Positions 1-15,059 of a stretch of DNA of 64,000 bases are shown one piece after another. The first letter of the stretch is position 1. Every line of letters begins with the position of its first letter. The notes beneath the pieces were generated by a model that was given only the letters and a program-made list of their open reading frames with translations, was not told the DNA's origin and searched no databases. Made by a program: the position numbers and the translations under genes. Source of the DNA: Pholiota molesta (Eukaryota; Basidiomycota; Agaricomycetes; Agaricales; Strophariaceae); NCBI GenBank assembly GCA_014925825.1, contig JACGCK010000003.1:248001-312000 (forward strand). The letters are read 5' to 3'.

Positions 1-345
1 AGGCGGAGATGTTTTGTATTCGGTTGTTCGCGAGCAGGAGCGTATGTAGGCGTTTGAGGAGGGGCAGATTGCCCAATGTGAGGATAGCATTGTCTGTGAA
101 GTCAATAGCGTCATGTTGATCCTAACGATGAGATTAGCATTAAGATCTGAGAAGGTATGGAACGCGGCGCGTACCCTTGTAACACCAAGATTTTCAATAG
201 CAGGGATTTTAAAGCCTGTTGAGGTTGTGTGAGTGGTTCAAGCAAGCGCGGACGGGGTGCTCTGACCTCTGAGATCGAGCTGGCGCTCTTTTAGTGGGTT
301 GAGGTGCGAAGAGGCCTGTGCGAGGAGCTCTGGGGTGAGCTTCAT
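1..345 (-). CDS. LEA1: U2 snRNP A' protein (partial, 3' end outside window)
   Basis: This is the N-terminal part of the leucine-rich-repeat protein U2A', which with U2B'' binds stem-loop IV of U2 snRNA in the spliceosome. Three exons are visible on the minus strand: 267..345, 175..215 and 1..121, each bounded by good GT/AG signals. The start is the ATG at 345, giving MKLTPELLAQASSHLNPLKE. It continues through the family hallmark GFKIPAIENLGVTR, then the LRR region with DAIDFTDNAILTL and LLLANNRIQNIS. The reading matches the known N-terminus of the family closely (a typical length is 230-255 aa). The gene leaves the window at position 1, so about half of the LRR domain and the C-terminal tail are missing. 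It is divergent from SAC1; the two start codons lie about 140 bp apart. Confidence 0.9.
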
Positions 346-484
346 CGTGGAGGTGGGGAGCTGTAGCTAATAAGATGGAGACACCCCCGTGCCAGGAAAG
401 GTGACCCAAGTTCAGACTCAGATCAACGCGCGAGCACGCGGCCAAGGCTCGTGTTATCCAATACCACCATCCCAGCTCACTCCA
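346..484. promoter_or_regulatory. short shared divergent promoter LEA1/SAC1
   Basis: The 139 bp between the inferred ATG of LEA1 (345, minus) and of SAC1 (485, plus) must hold both 5' leaders and the promoters. No unambiguous TATA box is seen. The assignment follows from gene layout only. Confidence 0.5.
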
Positions 485-3256
485 ATGCGGTCTCTGCACC
501 AACGTTATACCTTGTAAATCTCCACAAATTCATGTCAAAAACATACCTAACCATGCGATTAGGTTTAGTGAACGGAATGACACATATATCTTCGTCCCAG
601 AAGGAGAGGCGCAGTCGCTGACGATACACCGGTCCTCGGGGGACATAGTACTGAACTGTTCGTTTTTATTCTACACTCTTATTTCACGAAATAACCATGG
701 CCTCTTAGCGCCCAAATATACCATTCCTTATGCTGCGCAAAGATCAGAAAAAGTAGTCTATGGCATTGTTGGACTAATATCCTTGTCAATTTGTGAATCG
801 TCTTTCCACCGCATGATCCATTCATATAACTGACATGCGACTATACAGCGGAATATTTAATTATCATTACCGGAAGAGTCCTCCAAGGTCAACTTATGGG
901 ACATGACATATTCCGCGCGACAGAATTCGACATTCTTCCCTTGGCCGCCATCTCGGCTTCTGTCCCCCCGCATCCCGTTGAAGCTCGTCTCGTCAACCTC
1001 GTTAGGTCGCATTTTGCGGGCGGAAACTTCTTATTCTCGTATACTTGGGACCTGACCCGTCGACTCCAAATTCAATTACCTCTCGCGGAAAGCGAATCAG
1101 GGAAAGCATTTTGGGAAGTGGTGAGTGTTGGATTGGGTCAACCTGTCTTTGTGGCAGGATTGTTCATACTGTCTGCTTAGGTGGACGACCGCTTCTTCTG
1201 GAATAGGTGCGTCATGCATGCAGTTCAGTAAATCCGCCCGCATTGATTGTAATTTCTAGATTCTTGCAAAATAAATTCATAGAAGTCGCAACCCAAAACC
1301 CGAATGCTGCAGTAAGATTCCATCCGTTACCGTTATTATACAATGACTTAGATTCATTCGTAGTATGGCGCCTTCATCCTCCCCATAATGTACGGAAGTA
1401 CGTATAGTCAAGTTTCAGCGTGATGTTCCACCCTCATCATGGTTCAATCTGTCACAGCCTTCGAAAGTCGGCCTACATTCCTCCATGGACGACACATGAC
1501 GCTAGGGCTCATCAGCCGCCGCTGCCGTTTCCGTGCTGGAACGCGCTATTTCCGTCGTGGCATTGACCATGAAGGAAACGTTGCCAACTTCAACGAGACG
1601 GAGCAAATTCTGCTGGTCGAAGGACCAACCGTCCCGGGCTCTGTGCGAACCTCTGACGATAATTATACCGCCAAGCTCAGTTACGTTCAAATTCGAGGAA
1701 GCGTTCCTGTGTTCTGGTCTGAGGTCAATACCCTGAGATATAAGCCAGACTTGCAGGTTATGGAACTTGACACTACGGTCAGTCATCTTCGCGGCGTTTA
1801 ATAACTGACATGCCTCATACTTGATTTCTAGAACAAGGCAATGTACACGCATATTACCAAGCAGACACAGCTGTATGGCGATCAGTGTCTAGTGAACCTC
1901 GTAAACCAAAAAGGACACGAGAAGCCAGTCAAAGAAGCATACGAACGACACATCGCTGAAGTATGTATTTATGACATAGTTTGTTCGACGGAGGCGCTGA
2001 CGTTTATGGTTTGATGACCAGCTGGACGTCCCCAATGTCAAGTATCAGTACTTCGATTTCCACCACGAATGTAGGAAAATGCGCTGGGACCGCATCAGTG
2101 TCCTCATTGACATACTCAAGGACGACATCGACAAAGAAGGGTGTGTCTTTGTTATTCTGTGACCTACGCTTAGTATGCTAACCCATCTATAGGTGGTTCC
2201 AGGTGAACAATAATGACAGTGTTCCCAAAAGAATACAAACAGGAATTGTTCGCACAAATTGCATGGACAATCTCGACCGAACCAACGTTGTCCAAGCCGC
2301 GCTTGCAAAATATGCCCTCACTCAACAACTTCGAGAACTGGGCATCTTATCGGACAATGATAACATAGACGACTTTGTGAACATCAGCAAGGAGTTTAGA
2401 GAAAGTCAGTTCATACTACTTCTGCATGTTTCCGTATTCTCACATCTCTTCACAAAGTGTGGGCTGATCATGCAGACGACATTGCTAAAGCCTATGGCGG
2501 CTCAGGTGCTCTGAAGTCCGATTTTACCAGGACCAATGAGAGGACTCGCAGGGGTCTCTTGGAAGATGGTGTCAAATCGGTGCTGAGATATCTGAAGAAC
2601 AACTTCTTCGATGGTGCAAGACAGGTGTGTTCTACGTCAATCAACTGGAACTCTCTGGTGGATGGCTGATTCCTGTTGTTTCCTTCAGGACGGTTTTGAT
2701 TTGGTCACCGGGACTTGGATACCGAGGAAAAATCCTTCCGCTTCTTTATTCCTCATCGCTGACGCTCGACCTCTGATAACCCGTTCCGTGAGTGCCTAGG
2801 ACTGCTGCTTGATAGTCCGGTCCGTTGACCGATCCTGCCTTAGATGCCTGCTATTGCGTCATTTTCGCTCTTCATGATCTGTGCTGGTTTGACGCTTCCC
2901 CGAACGTCTGGTGAGCATGCTTTTAATATATGTTCAACTGAGCCGGCATTGATAAGCGGTTCGTTTGCGCAGACTATTCGCTTTTCTACTACTTCTTGCT
3001 CTGGTTCACTTTGTTTGGTTTGGCGATGCTGTTTATCATCATTCATGGTATCGACTACGTCTCATGGCCCCGTCTCATTCCGTTGACGGATATCATCTAC
3101 TATAATGGGCCTGGATTCCGTTCGGGACATCATGGAAAAGGGCTGGGTGGTGTAGATGGACCAAGTTGGAACAAGTCAAAACTGTTGGCTTCGGCCAAAC
3201 GGCCGGCGATGGTCGACGAGGTCGAGCTTGGAACATTCAGAAAGAGAGTGGATTAA
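485..3256 (+). CDS. SAC1: SAC1-type phosphoinositide phosphatase
   Basis: This is an ER/Golgi membrane phosphatase that dephosphorylates PtdIns4P. The best start is the ATG at 485 (MRSLHQR), spliced from 503 to 563. Further exons include 709..792, 849..1120, 1181..1206 and 1260..1311, and the rest run to 3256. Visible are [13 protein letters not shown], the block [18 protein letters not shown], and the catalytic CX5R(T) loop [13 protein letters not shown] near 2250. Also present are [20 protein letters not shown] and two hydrophobic C-terminal segments (about 2845-3060), as expected for the ER-anchoring hairpin. The order and spacing of all family blocks are intact. Two places need one extra base for continuity (about 576-577 and about 1428-1429), like breaks seen elsewhere in the window. 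Identity is firm; the first exon and the exon around 1400 are less certain. Confidence 0.9.
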
Positions 3257-3579
3257 TTTATTCAATGGCCTTCTTTTGTTGTTTCTTTATTGTTCGATAG
3301 TATACCTATTTACTGTATGGCTCGCTTGCCTGGATACCTTTCGAAAGTGCATTCTGCTGTCTAATTCAAATTCACATTTTGGAGTACTCTAATAGTAATT
3401 CTAGAACGACGCGTATTCCCATATGGCGCGTGGCCATGGGAACTGGACGCGTCGGAGATCACGTGGATTACAATTTTTCCCTACGGTTTCAGAACTTTCA
3501 CGATCAAGTCAGGCTGAAGAATACTCCTTCCATTAGGCCACACCTGCTTATATTTCTTGACCCTACTTCACACTACATA

Positions 3580-4627
3580 ATGGTCAAAGGCACAAAACGA
3601 GGCTCTCCTGGAGCCGAGGAGGAGAAAAGCCCTCTCGCCGAAGTCGAACTTGGCGAGGAGGACGCCAAAAAGCTGACCGAGATTCAACGCGATCTTGCAC
3701 GCGCTGAGCTCGTCCTTGGTATGTCGTGTGTGGAGATGTAATATGAGAGACATGCTGATGTATGGTCTGTGGTATAGAACGCCATGCTCAAGCTATGCTT
3801 AAGCCCGTGTATGAAAAGCGCAGAAAAGTCGCCGCGGGCATTCCAAACTTCTGGCCCGTTGCCTTGATGCGCAACGCCCTGTTCGCATACCATGCCCAAC
3901 ATAATGCGGACCAAACTGCCTTGAGCTACCTTGAGGACCTCTGGGTTGAGAAAGACCCCAATGAGCACCGATGCTTTACGATTGAATTCGTATGTTTGCC
4001 TGCAAGACTATATCTCGACGGTTTTGCTGAATTGAGTTTTTATTTGCAGCACTTCAAAGAAAACACGTTCTTCAACGATCGGGTCCTCAAAAAGGAGTAC
4101 AAGTACTTGCCACCGCCCGCTGCAGAGTCAGAGAAGCCCGACGAGAATGGCATCACTGACTCTATGCTCGACTTCTCTTGGGACCGTGATGTGCAAATCT
4201 CGGTAAGATAACTGGACTGTGTGACAGGCAACAATTCATTTAACGAGTTTGCCGCCTGCGTAGACCACGAAAATTGACTGGAAAGATCCCGAGGCGGCCT
4301 TAACCAAGGTCTACCCCCGTGTAATTGGCGAGGACGAGGACGAGATTGCCGAACCAGGCAGTTTCTTCAACTTCTTCGAACATGAGGCCGATCCCTCTGA
4401 GGTGGGTTGTTTTGTGCCTCTTGTAATTTGAAAGATAAACTGATGATCCGTGGAAAAAATAGGTCGGCATCACGATTGCCAATGAGATTTTCCCAGAAGC
4501 GATTGAGTACTTCTTGGGCAATGTCGATGGTGAAATCACCGATTCTGAAGAGGAGGACGAGGACGATGATGATGATGCAGAGGAGATCGACCTGGAGAAG
4601 CCCAGGACTAAGAAGCGCAAGGTTTAA
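3580..4627 (+). CDS. SET/NAP-family histone chaperone
   Basis: This is a nucleosome-assembly-family chaperone of the SET/Vps75 type, binding core histones in the nucleus. Exons are 3580..3718, 3778..3989, 4050..4202, 4264..4401 and 4463..4627, giving 268 aa with no frame break. A long N-terminal helix (about residues 22-55) is followed by the earmuff domain, with FWPVALMRNALF, LEDLWVEKD and FFNDRVLKKEYKY. The SFFNFF motif and the tail of the fold, EVGITIANEIFPEAIEYFLG, come next. The C-terminus is strongly acidic (EEEDEDDDDDAEE) and ends in a basic TKKRKV that resembles a nuclear localisation signal. The short length and N-terminal helix favour SET/Vps75 over classical NAP1. The chitin deacetylase gene follows 228 bp downstream on the same strand. 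Confidence 0.9.
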
Positions 4628-4855
4628 TAGGCTCCTGGCTCTTGTTCTTGTTGTTCGTGGATATGTATCTTCTATTCTTGCATACGCTAGCATGTTGTAT
4701 GTACACATTACGCCTGTGGTGCGCACAGACAGGCCGAGGCGGCATCAGAGATATTTTAGTCCAGCCACTTGCTATTTTTAGAAATCCAAATATATCTTCG
4801 TTGCCTTTTAAGATTCCCACAGTTTCGTTTCGTTTCTTTCCTTATCCCACCCATC

Positions 4856-6681
4856 ATGAAGCTCGCCACAACCTCCGCCCTCCTTGCCCTCGTTCCCGCC
4901 TTCGTCGCCGCCCATGCCGACAACGTCAACGCTCGCCATGTTCACCATAACCCACTAGACGCTCGCCAAGCCGCGCCAAGCCCTGCGACATTGGCAGCAG
5001 CGGCTACTACATCCGCCAACGGCGCGGCCACCCCTGCAACTGGCACTGCCACTGCGGCCGCAGGTACTACCACAGGCGCTGCTGGCACCACCACTGGCAC
5101 ACCGGCCTTGCCAACGACTGCACAGTTCTCGCTACTCGCGACCAACCCAACTGCGGTTCCGTTGTCAGCAATCGTTTCCAACCAGCCAAGCTCTGCAACA
5201 CTCCCTTTGGATTCCACCGCAGTTCCAGGGGCCACGCCGACTAACATTCCAGGTGCTCCTGCTCTTCCAAATGGTATGCCCATTTTTTTTGGCAATATTC
5301 ATCGTTCATTTTGAACTACGTGGCAATGAAATTATGTCTCTCTCTACGGTTCAACTGATCATTCTTCCTTTTCCAGCTCAGATCTTGGCTCCGTCGAACT
5401 ATCCTGCGCTCGATATTCCTCCTCCCACTGATTCCCCCGAGGTTCTGCAATGGATCCAGGACGTCAAAAACACTGGTATTGAGATCCCAGGTTTTTCTGC
5501 AACCTCGCCAGGTTTGTCCCTTATCCTATTTTCAGCTATCTAGAAACTTTACGACCAAATGATATCAGGTGGCTGTCCAAACAACACTGCCGCTGTTGCC
5601 GACACTTCGAGATGTTGGTGGACTTGCGGAGGATGCACCCGCTCAACCGATGTTACGGAATGCCCAACCTCATTGACCTGGGGGTTGACCTATGACGATG
5701 GCCCATCGTTCTATACTTCCAATCTCCTGACATACCTGGATCAAGTCAACCTGAAATCAACGTTCTTCGTCGTTGGTTCTCGTGCGATCCAGTTCCCCAA
5801 CATTTTGCAGACAGAGTACATGGGTGGCCATCAAATCGCTGTCCATACGTGGAGTCACCCTTCGCTAACCACATTGACTAACGAGGAGATTATTGCTGAG
5901 CTTGGTTGGACGAAGAAGGTTATCAAAGATGTCACAGGAGTTACCCCTAATATGATGAGGCCACCTTTCGGTGATATCGAGTTAGTTTCTTCTAAATCCG
6001 CTTTGCTCAACTGGCGCTGACGCGTATCTTTCCAGTGACCGCGTCCGTGCCATCTCACTGGCTATGGGTCTTACCCCCGTCATGTGGACCCGCATCAGTC
6101 CCTTGGCCACATTCGATACTGGCGGTAAATTGTCTTTGAACCTGTCGTGTAATTCAAGACCTAATTTTGGACATTTATTAGACTTCGACGTCCACGGTGG
6201 CACTACATCAGTCCAGCAGGTCCTCTCAAACTGGGAGAACATCCTCGGCAATGCTACTGCGAGCAGCAATGGATTCATCGTCCTGGAGCACGATCTCTTT
6301 GAGCAGACTGTCGAGATCGCTACCGGCTACATCCTCCCTGATGCTTTAGCCCACCAGCCTGCTTTCACTATTGAACCAGTCATCACCTGCCTCAAGCAAA
6401 GCCTGGCAAATGCCTATATCGAGACGAACAATAACGCAACCAACCCTCCTGCGATTTCTGCTGCGATTTCCGGTGCGTTATGTATATATCTTGTAAATAT
6501 CATGACTGACATTGGAATTTTAGGTGGGTTCGTCACGGTCACTGGCACCGCTGCTGCTTCGGCTACCGGAGGCAGCACCAAAAAATCTGGCAGCATGTCG
6601 ATCCACATGGGCTCTGGCCTCGCTGCATTGACCACTTTTGCCGGAATGCTCGTCGGCGTTGCTGTGTCTCTCGGCCTGTAA
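4856..6681 (+). CDS. GPI-anchored chitin deacetylase (CE4)
   Basis: This is a polysaccharide deacetylase converting chitin to chitosan in the cell wall. Exons are 4856..5273, 5377..5511, 5569..5980, 6036..6124, 6182..6472 and 6524..6681 (500 aa, no frame breaks). It has an N-terminal signal peptide (MKLATTSALLALVPAFVAAH) and then an Ala/Thr-rich linker. The CE4 NodB domain carries TYDDGP (metal-binding Asp pair), HTWSHP (metal-binding His pair), RPPFGD, and the late GFIVLEHDLFEQTVEIA block. The cysteine-rich CWWTCGGCTR lies just before the domain. The C-terminus has a Ser/Gly-rich stretch and a final hydrophobic segment without a cytoplasmic tail, which indicates a GPI attachment signal. Length and layout match basidiomycete chitin deacetylases such as the Cryptococcus Cda family. 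Confidence 0.93.
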
Positions 6682-8195
6682 AACCCTCCCATGCGCTCGC
6701 GCTTCAATAATCCTATGATTATTTGGACCTTCACTAGCCTCAATGCCTATATTGAGTGGCACTTGCACGATACTTACTTCTCCCTATACCCAACGCCTGC
6801 CTGGACTTGGTATAGTTCTTATGGTGTGAAACCTCACCAAAAATTCTTTCTCTTCATTGGCCCCCTCCCGTTCTTTTAACCTTATTTAGATAATACTTTT
6901 TGGCTCTGATTATATCGTTCCTTTGATTAGGACTATATAGCTGGCTATGTTCCTGTTTTCTATGCCTTCGCACGCAGACTTCAGGATGGACTTTAATATA
7001 TCAATGATAATTCTAACTACGTATAGGCATGACCGGACTTTTCTTTCATATCAAATCTGGATTTCGCTCTTTTGGAAGTAACAAGAATTGCAAATACACA
7101 TGCTCGCCTTCGTTTAGATGAACGCCAAAATTTGGCTAGACATTGTCAGTTGCGAGCTTTTTTGTTCGTTGTAGTGGCAATATACTGTAACGATATTGAT
7201 TCAGAGGCACGCTCCGCACTGGGTCTACTCTTGGTCTCGCATTGTAGTTAGATGATTGTCTTATGGAGAGCCAACTAACGCCTTGGTCCGATGACCTTCT
7301 GCCTTGTATGGAGAGGGTCAATGACGACAGGACGATGAGAGGATGAAACGAAAGGTATCATAGGCACTTGTAGATCCACCGCTACTTGCCGTTGCGTCCA
7401 CGCGTAACTTATCATGGCACTAATCATACATCGTACACTGGGGGCGTACTCATGTAGGTGAGGGTGAAGACTGGTGAGGACCTGTGAGGACTTAAAGTGT
7501 TCATTGCCAATTAGCAGTGGCTCTCCTTTACATTCGCGCAGTCGAGTCCTGAAATCTATGTAGCGGGATTTATATTGTCATCTCGTGTAAGTAACGTGGT
7601 CAGGGTAAAGAGATGCGGAAAAGTAAATATTACTGTCGGGCAAGAAAGAAAGAGAAGAGTCCGTATGCATGATGGGGAATGATGCTCGAATGATTAGGGA
7701 TACGACAAAGAGTTTTCGAGCATCAACCCCGTAAAATAGAGGGAAGGCGGGTAAGGCGGAATGAAATCTAGGGTATGACGTGGGGCAAAAAAGTAGAAGT
7801 GGTAAATTGAAAATGATAAAACACAACAGGGAACCCAACAAAAAAACCAATTGTGAAGAGAGAAAAAGGACCACATAAGGAAGAAATAAGAAATAAGGTA
7901 CAGCATGGATGGACAAGACACAAAAGAAAGAAAAATAAGATACTGGTTGCAAACAGTCGGGAGAATAGAGCACATGTCTATGGTGGATGTCTAAGTAAGG
8001 CGACTCAGGAAGATGGAAGGGTCGTGATTATAAGGGTGGCGGTCATGAGGAGAGAGGAGAGTAAACGCGAAGAGGGTTGAACGCAACAACACCACAGCAG
8101 AAGTGCTTGAGAGACAAGCAGGATCCTCGAATAGAGAGCAACGCTGGCCAGAGAAAGATACGAGCCATCACAAGATAAGGCAAGCCTGTCTGCCT
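6682..8195. other. intergenic, no gene seen
   Basis: About 1.5 kb lie between the converging ends of the chitin deacetylase and the SR kinase. The stretch 7620-7960 is purine-rich on the plus strand and contains only weak open frames with no recognisable protein. I see nothing beyond the probable 3' untranslated regions of both genes. Confidence 0.6.
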
Positions 8196-11523
<3,328 letters not shown>

Positions 11524-12942
11524 CTACAAGATGGAGGGAAGGAGGACGGAGGACGGAGTGGGGAGGTGGTGAAGGTTAAGTCTACTCTGGTGGTGCGGCA
11601 GTGCCCCGGTTCTAGTCCTGTCACGCGTCACACCAATAGCCGGTGCCAAATATCCATTTCCGCTCTTCATTCGTGCTGCAATTCTTGGTCCATTTCTCCA
11701 TCTATACGCCCTGTCTATATAACTCTGCCATAATGACCTAGTCAACCACAGTCTGCTCGAAACTTTAGAGGTTTGCTGGCAGCCTGCCGGTTCATACTTC
11801 CCCAACACCCTCCGCCGAGTCCGCACTGCCACCTGCGCCCCATTGGTCCCCTTGAAATATTACTGGTCAAATTTTATGAGTCCATCTTGGCCGAGGCAAT
11901 CTATCCAATCCCAAGCTACCCATTATTACAACCCATCGGTCCGACGAGCTAGTCATCCCGGAACTAGGATCCTGCTGTCTGCCTCCGTTCTACGCATGTG
12001 CAAGACCGGTGCTGTTATATGCTTACGGAACTCCTCTTCCGCTTGTCCCATTATAATATTCTCATGAATCTAATTCAATGAGCCCGCCTAGGACCGTCTG
12101 CCTGTCCGCTTTTTACGCTGCTCCTATTCTTTCCGGTCAAAAGGATCTCTCGGATGCATTGCATTGAACATTCTGCTAAGGCTGCGGCACGGACTCGTTC
12201 TCTTCAAATTCAAGAAATCTTGCGCTCATAGCTCAGGGCTGCTCTTTTTCCCCACACTTCAGCACTACATCAAGAAGACTTGGACAACACATACTCTGTC
12301 GAATTCGCGCCAAGCGGTGGGGCGTGTCGTCAACATGTCGTACAAATACGTCGCAAAAATACGTGTTATCACATTCTCTTGCTTCATTTCACAGTTTACA
12401 TAAATGGGCCAATGGGAATTGTTTCCCCACAAAGATTATCTCGATCCCGAAAGCGGTCGGCCGTCGCCTTCTGTCGCGATGTGGTCGTTTTGAATTCCTG
12501 GCGTCTAATTCTAACATACCAGACACAAGCGCCAAAACCACTGAAGCAATATCAATCATGTGAGCGTGTTCTATTCTTCTATTACTTGTTTTGGTCTTTG
12601 AACTGTCTTGTCAGATGTCAGAGATGTTGAAAGAATATAATGCTTTTGACAACAGCGAAAAGAGCCAGTTTCCAGTCTGCCTATTCGAGCTAGAACAGTG
12701 GCCACGGGGCCTCCTCCGTCTGGGCCAGCCCGCTGGATCTAAACAATTCTCTGTGATAATCTGATACACGTCATATGCATCCCAAGACTTCAAATCTGAC
12801 TATTTATCAACGTTCTCGAATATGCGGCTAGCCTTTCGAAACCGTTTATGCGCGATTGATACGTGGCGTCAGGCTTTCGTGAACACTTCTTCATCTGCTG
12901 TGTGACATGAGAGTGGGGACACCTGGGCCGCTGAAATCTTCG

Positions 12943-12968
12943 AGTGATAGTGATAGTGATAGTGATAG
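12943..12968. repeat. hexanucleotide microsatellite (AGTGAT)n
   Basis: About four tandem copies of AGTGAT lie in the gene-poor stretch. This is a simple slippage-type repeat with no apparent function. Confidence 0.85.
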
Positions 12969-13336
12969 ATTATACACAGCACTGGCCCCTCCTGGGCCGC
13001 CGTGTCCCGAAGGTTATCCCGATACATGCCAGCTATGTATCTTCGCCTCCGGACCCAGAACACATTGATCATACAGAAATGTCCCTCCAGCTCTTTGCCT
13101 AGACGTCCATATGACCCCCATGCCCAAGGTAAATTAAGAAACCATTCCTGCACCACCTGTACTACTTCTCAACAGTTATCTGCCAATGGATTTTAGCGAC
13201 ACAGCGATGATCTAACTCGATGGGGGGCTTTGGAGCACCTAATCTACAAGTCCACGTGTAAGCACCGCAATGATTGCAGTACTCAGAAAATAAGTGGGCT
13301 GTGGAGCGGTGGAGGCTGAACGAAATCCGGGGAGCT

Positions 13337-13372
13337 CGAAGTCGTGCTACCTCCCGAAGTCGTGCTACCTCC
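13337..13372. repeat. perfect 18-bp tandem duplication
   Basis: Two directly adjacent identical 18-base units (CGAAGTCGTGCTACCTCC) occupy 13337-13354 and 13355-13372. They are not part of a recognised gene. Confidence 0.9.
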
Positions 13373-15059
13373 AATGGGTACGTGCTTGTATTTGAATTCA
13401 GATCTAATTTGCTATCGTCTACTTATTTCTCTATCACACGCTACGAGAACTCTTTGGACAAGATCGAAGTATTGTAACCTACCTCGCGGGAATTCAGTGA
13501 CGCAAGTGACATTGCTTCGATCTGTACTAGACAGACTTTTGGCAGCATAACCACAAGGAGGAGAACCACTTCCTTATCGTAAGCAGATATTTTTACTGGC
13601 GGGCACCTCGTATATGTCTGATACACGATCCAACCTGATCCAACGACCACCGGACATTAAAAGTCGGTCACGCCAATTCAATGGAAGTAAAATTCTCGCG
13701 TTAGAATTACCGTGGCGTGCGGGCAGAAACTAAAGCATGGCATCCATGGTCGACAGGATGGGTAATTGATTTCATAGATCATGCACTTATACTCGATAAG
13801 ATTTTTTTCGTGTATCGATTGAGATTAGATGACGAGGACCTGGTACAGTATACATAGAAGACTGGTGCAGATGGCCAATATTGGAGGTCTTCCATATAGT
13901 GAGGGTACGGTCTTTGTAAGTTATACTTGAAATTTTAAATTTGTAGAAGGCTTCAGCTGGTCATGATGCTACTTCGTTATATTCCAACTTTACGAACCTG
14001 AAGTTGTACAATATATAGTACTCAGTCTGAGATCTGAGCTACCCTATTTGAATAAATATGCCGTTTGCGCAGGGTCATAGGAACGGGAAAGGAAACAGGT
14101 TGTAGCAACACTCCCACTCATCGTCAGTGCCACTGCACTCAGAGTCGCGACTCGCCGGTCTAGGCACACAAACCATCCTCATCTTCGCACTTACTAAGAA
14201 CACCTCCAACAACGCCGCTACCACCTACCTCAATTCAAAGCCGTCTCTCAATCATTGATCAACTCTTATCGCCATGTCATAAGCTCACATGGAACTGCGC
14301 CTCGAGTTGCTTGCTCCAGAAGGCTTTCATGGGAAGCAAAAAATGACAATGGACGGGTGCAAGGTGGTCAATATATATATATGGCGATAAAGGCCAGATA
14401 AAGAATATGTTCCATCTGGGCGCAACCACGAAGCTTCCGTGCACTTGAGCAACGCTCCATGGATTATGGATATCTACTGATCATATCCCCGATTATTTTC
14501 TTCCCATCATCAAGCCATGACATTGGAGGAACACGAAAAGACCCCTAATCGTACAACAATAGCGCTCCTGCGGAGTTCTGTTAGCAACTCTAAGTTCGCA
14601 GAAGACGGCCTGTCTTTTATATCAACACGAGGCTTGACATTGATCGACCAAAATCCAGAGAGCGAATAGGGGAGCGATTTAAAACGTATGGGTTTATGTG
14701 AATGAATGGCATCATAACACATACGTACCTCGGCCATTCTTCTAAGCTAAAACGGTAAGCAAGCGCTCGTAAACCATTTGATCCCGTTTCTCTTCCTCCC
14801 ACCGCATGCAGAACTGACGGTCTCACAGGTACGCCTCAGTCCACTACCAAATCCTCAGCACATCATTTATTCGACCTCAAACATACTTATCAGAAACTCA
14901 AGAAGCTGGCCTTCGTTTATTTCTGGCGTATACATAACCTTCGAATAACCTTCCTGCGCTGCTGCCGGATTACTTAGCGACAGCGCTGCTCTGGTCCTAT
15001 CTCTCGCCACATTCCGTCACCCATATCCCCCTTAAGACGGAGTTAAACTGCCTGCGAAC

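Larger units (their letters stand above)
11524..15059. other. gene-poor intergenic stretch
   Basis: About 3.5 kb lie between the divergent starts of the SR kinase and the FRAY-type kinase. Open frames are short, compositionally random and lack splice-linked continuations. A short hexanucleotide run and an 18-bp tandem duplication are listed separately. The segment 14,100-14,290 is pyrimidine-rich and could be promoter or leader sequence, but no coding frame follows directly. A non-coding RNA gene cannot be excluded by reading alone. Confidence 0.5.

Noticed and set aside
4942..5295. Minus-strand Ala/Val-rich frame opposite the chitin deacetylase linker
   Set aside because: It is the antisense reading of the Ala/Thr-rich linker of a clearly coding plus-strand gene.
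7578..7975. Hydrophobic minus-strand frames between 7.6 and 8.0 kb
   Set aside because: The hydrophobic look comes from a purine-rich plus strand; no start, splice context or conserved motif.
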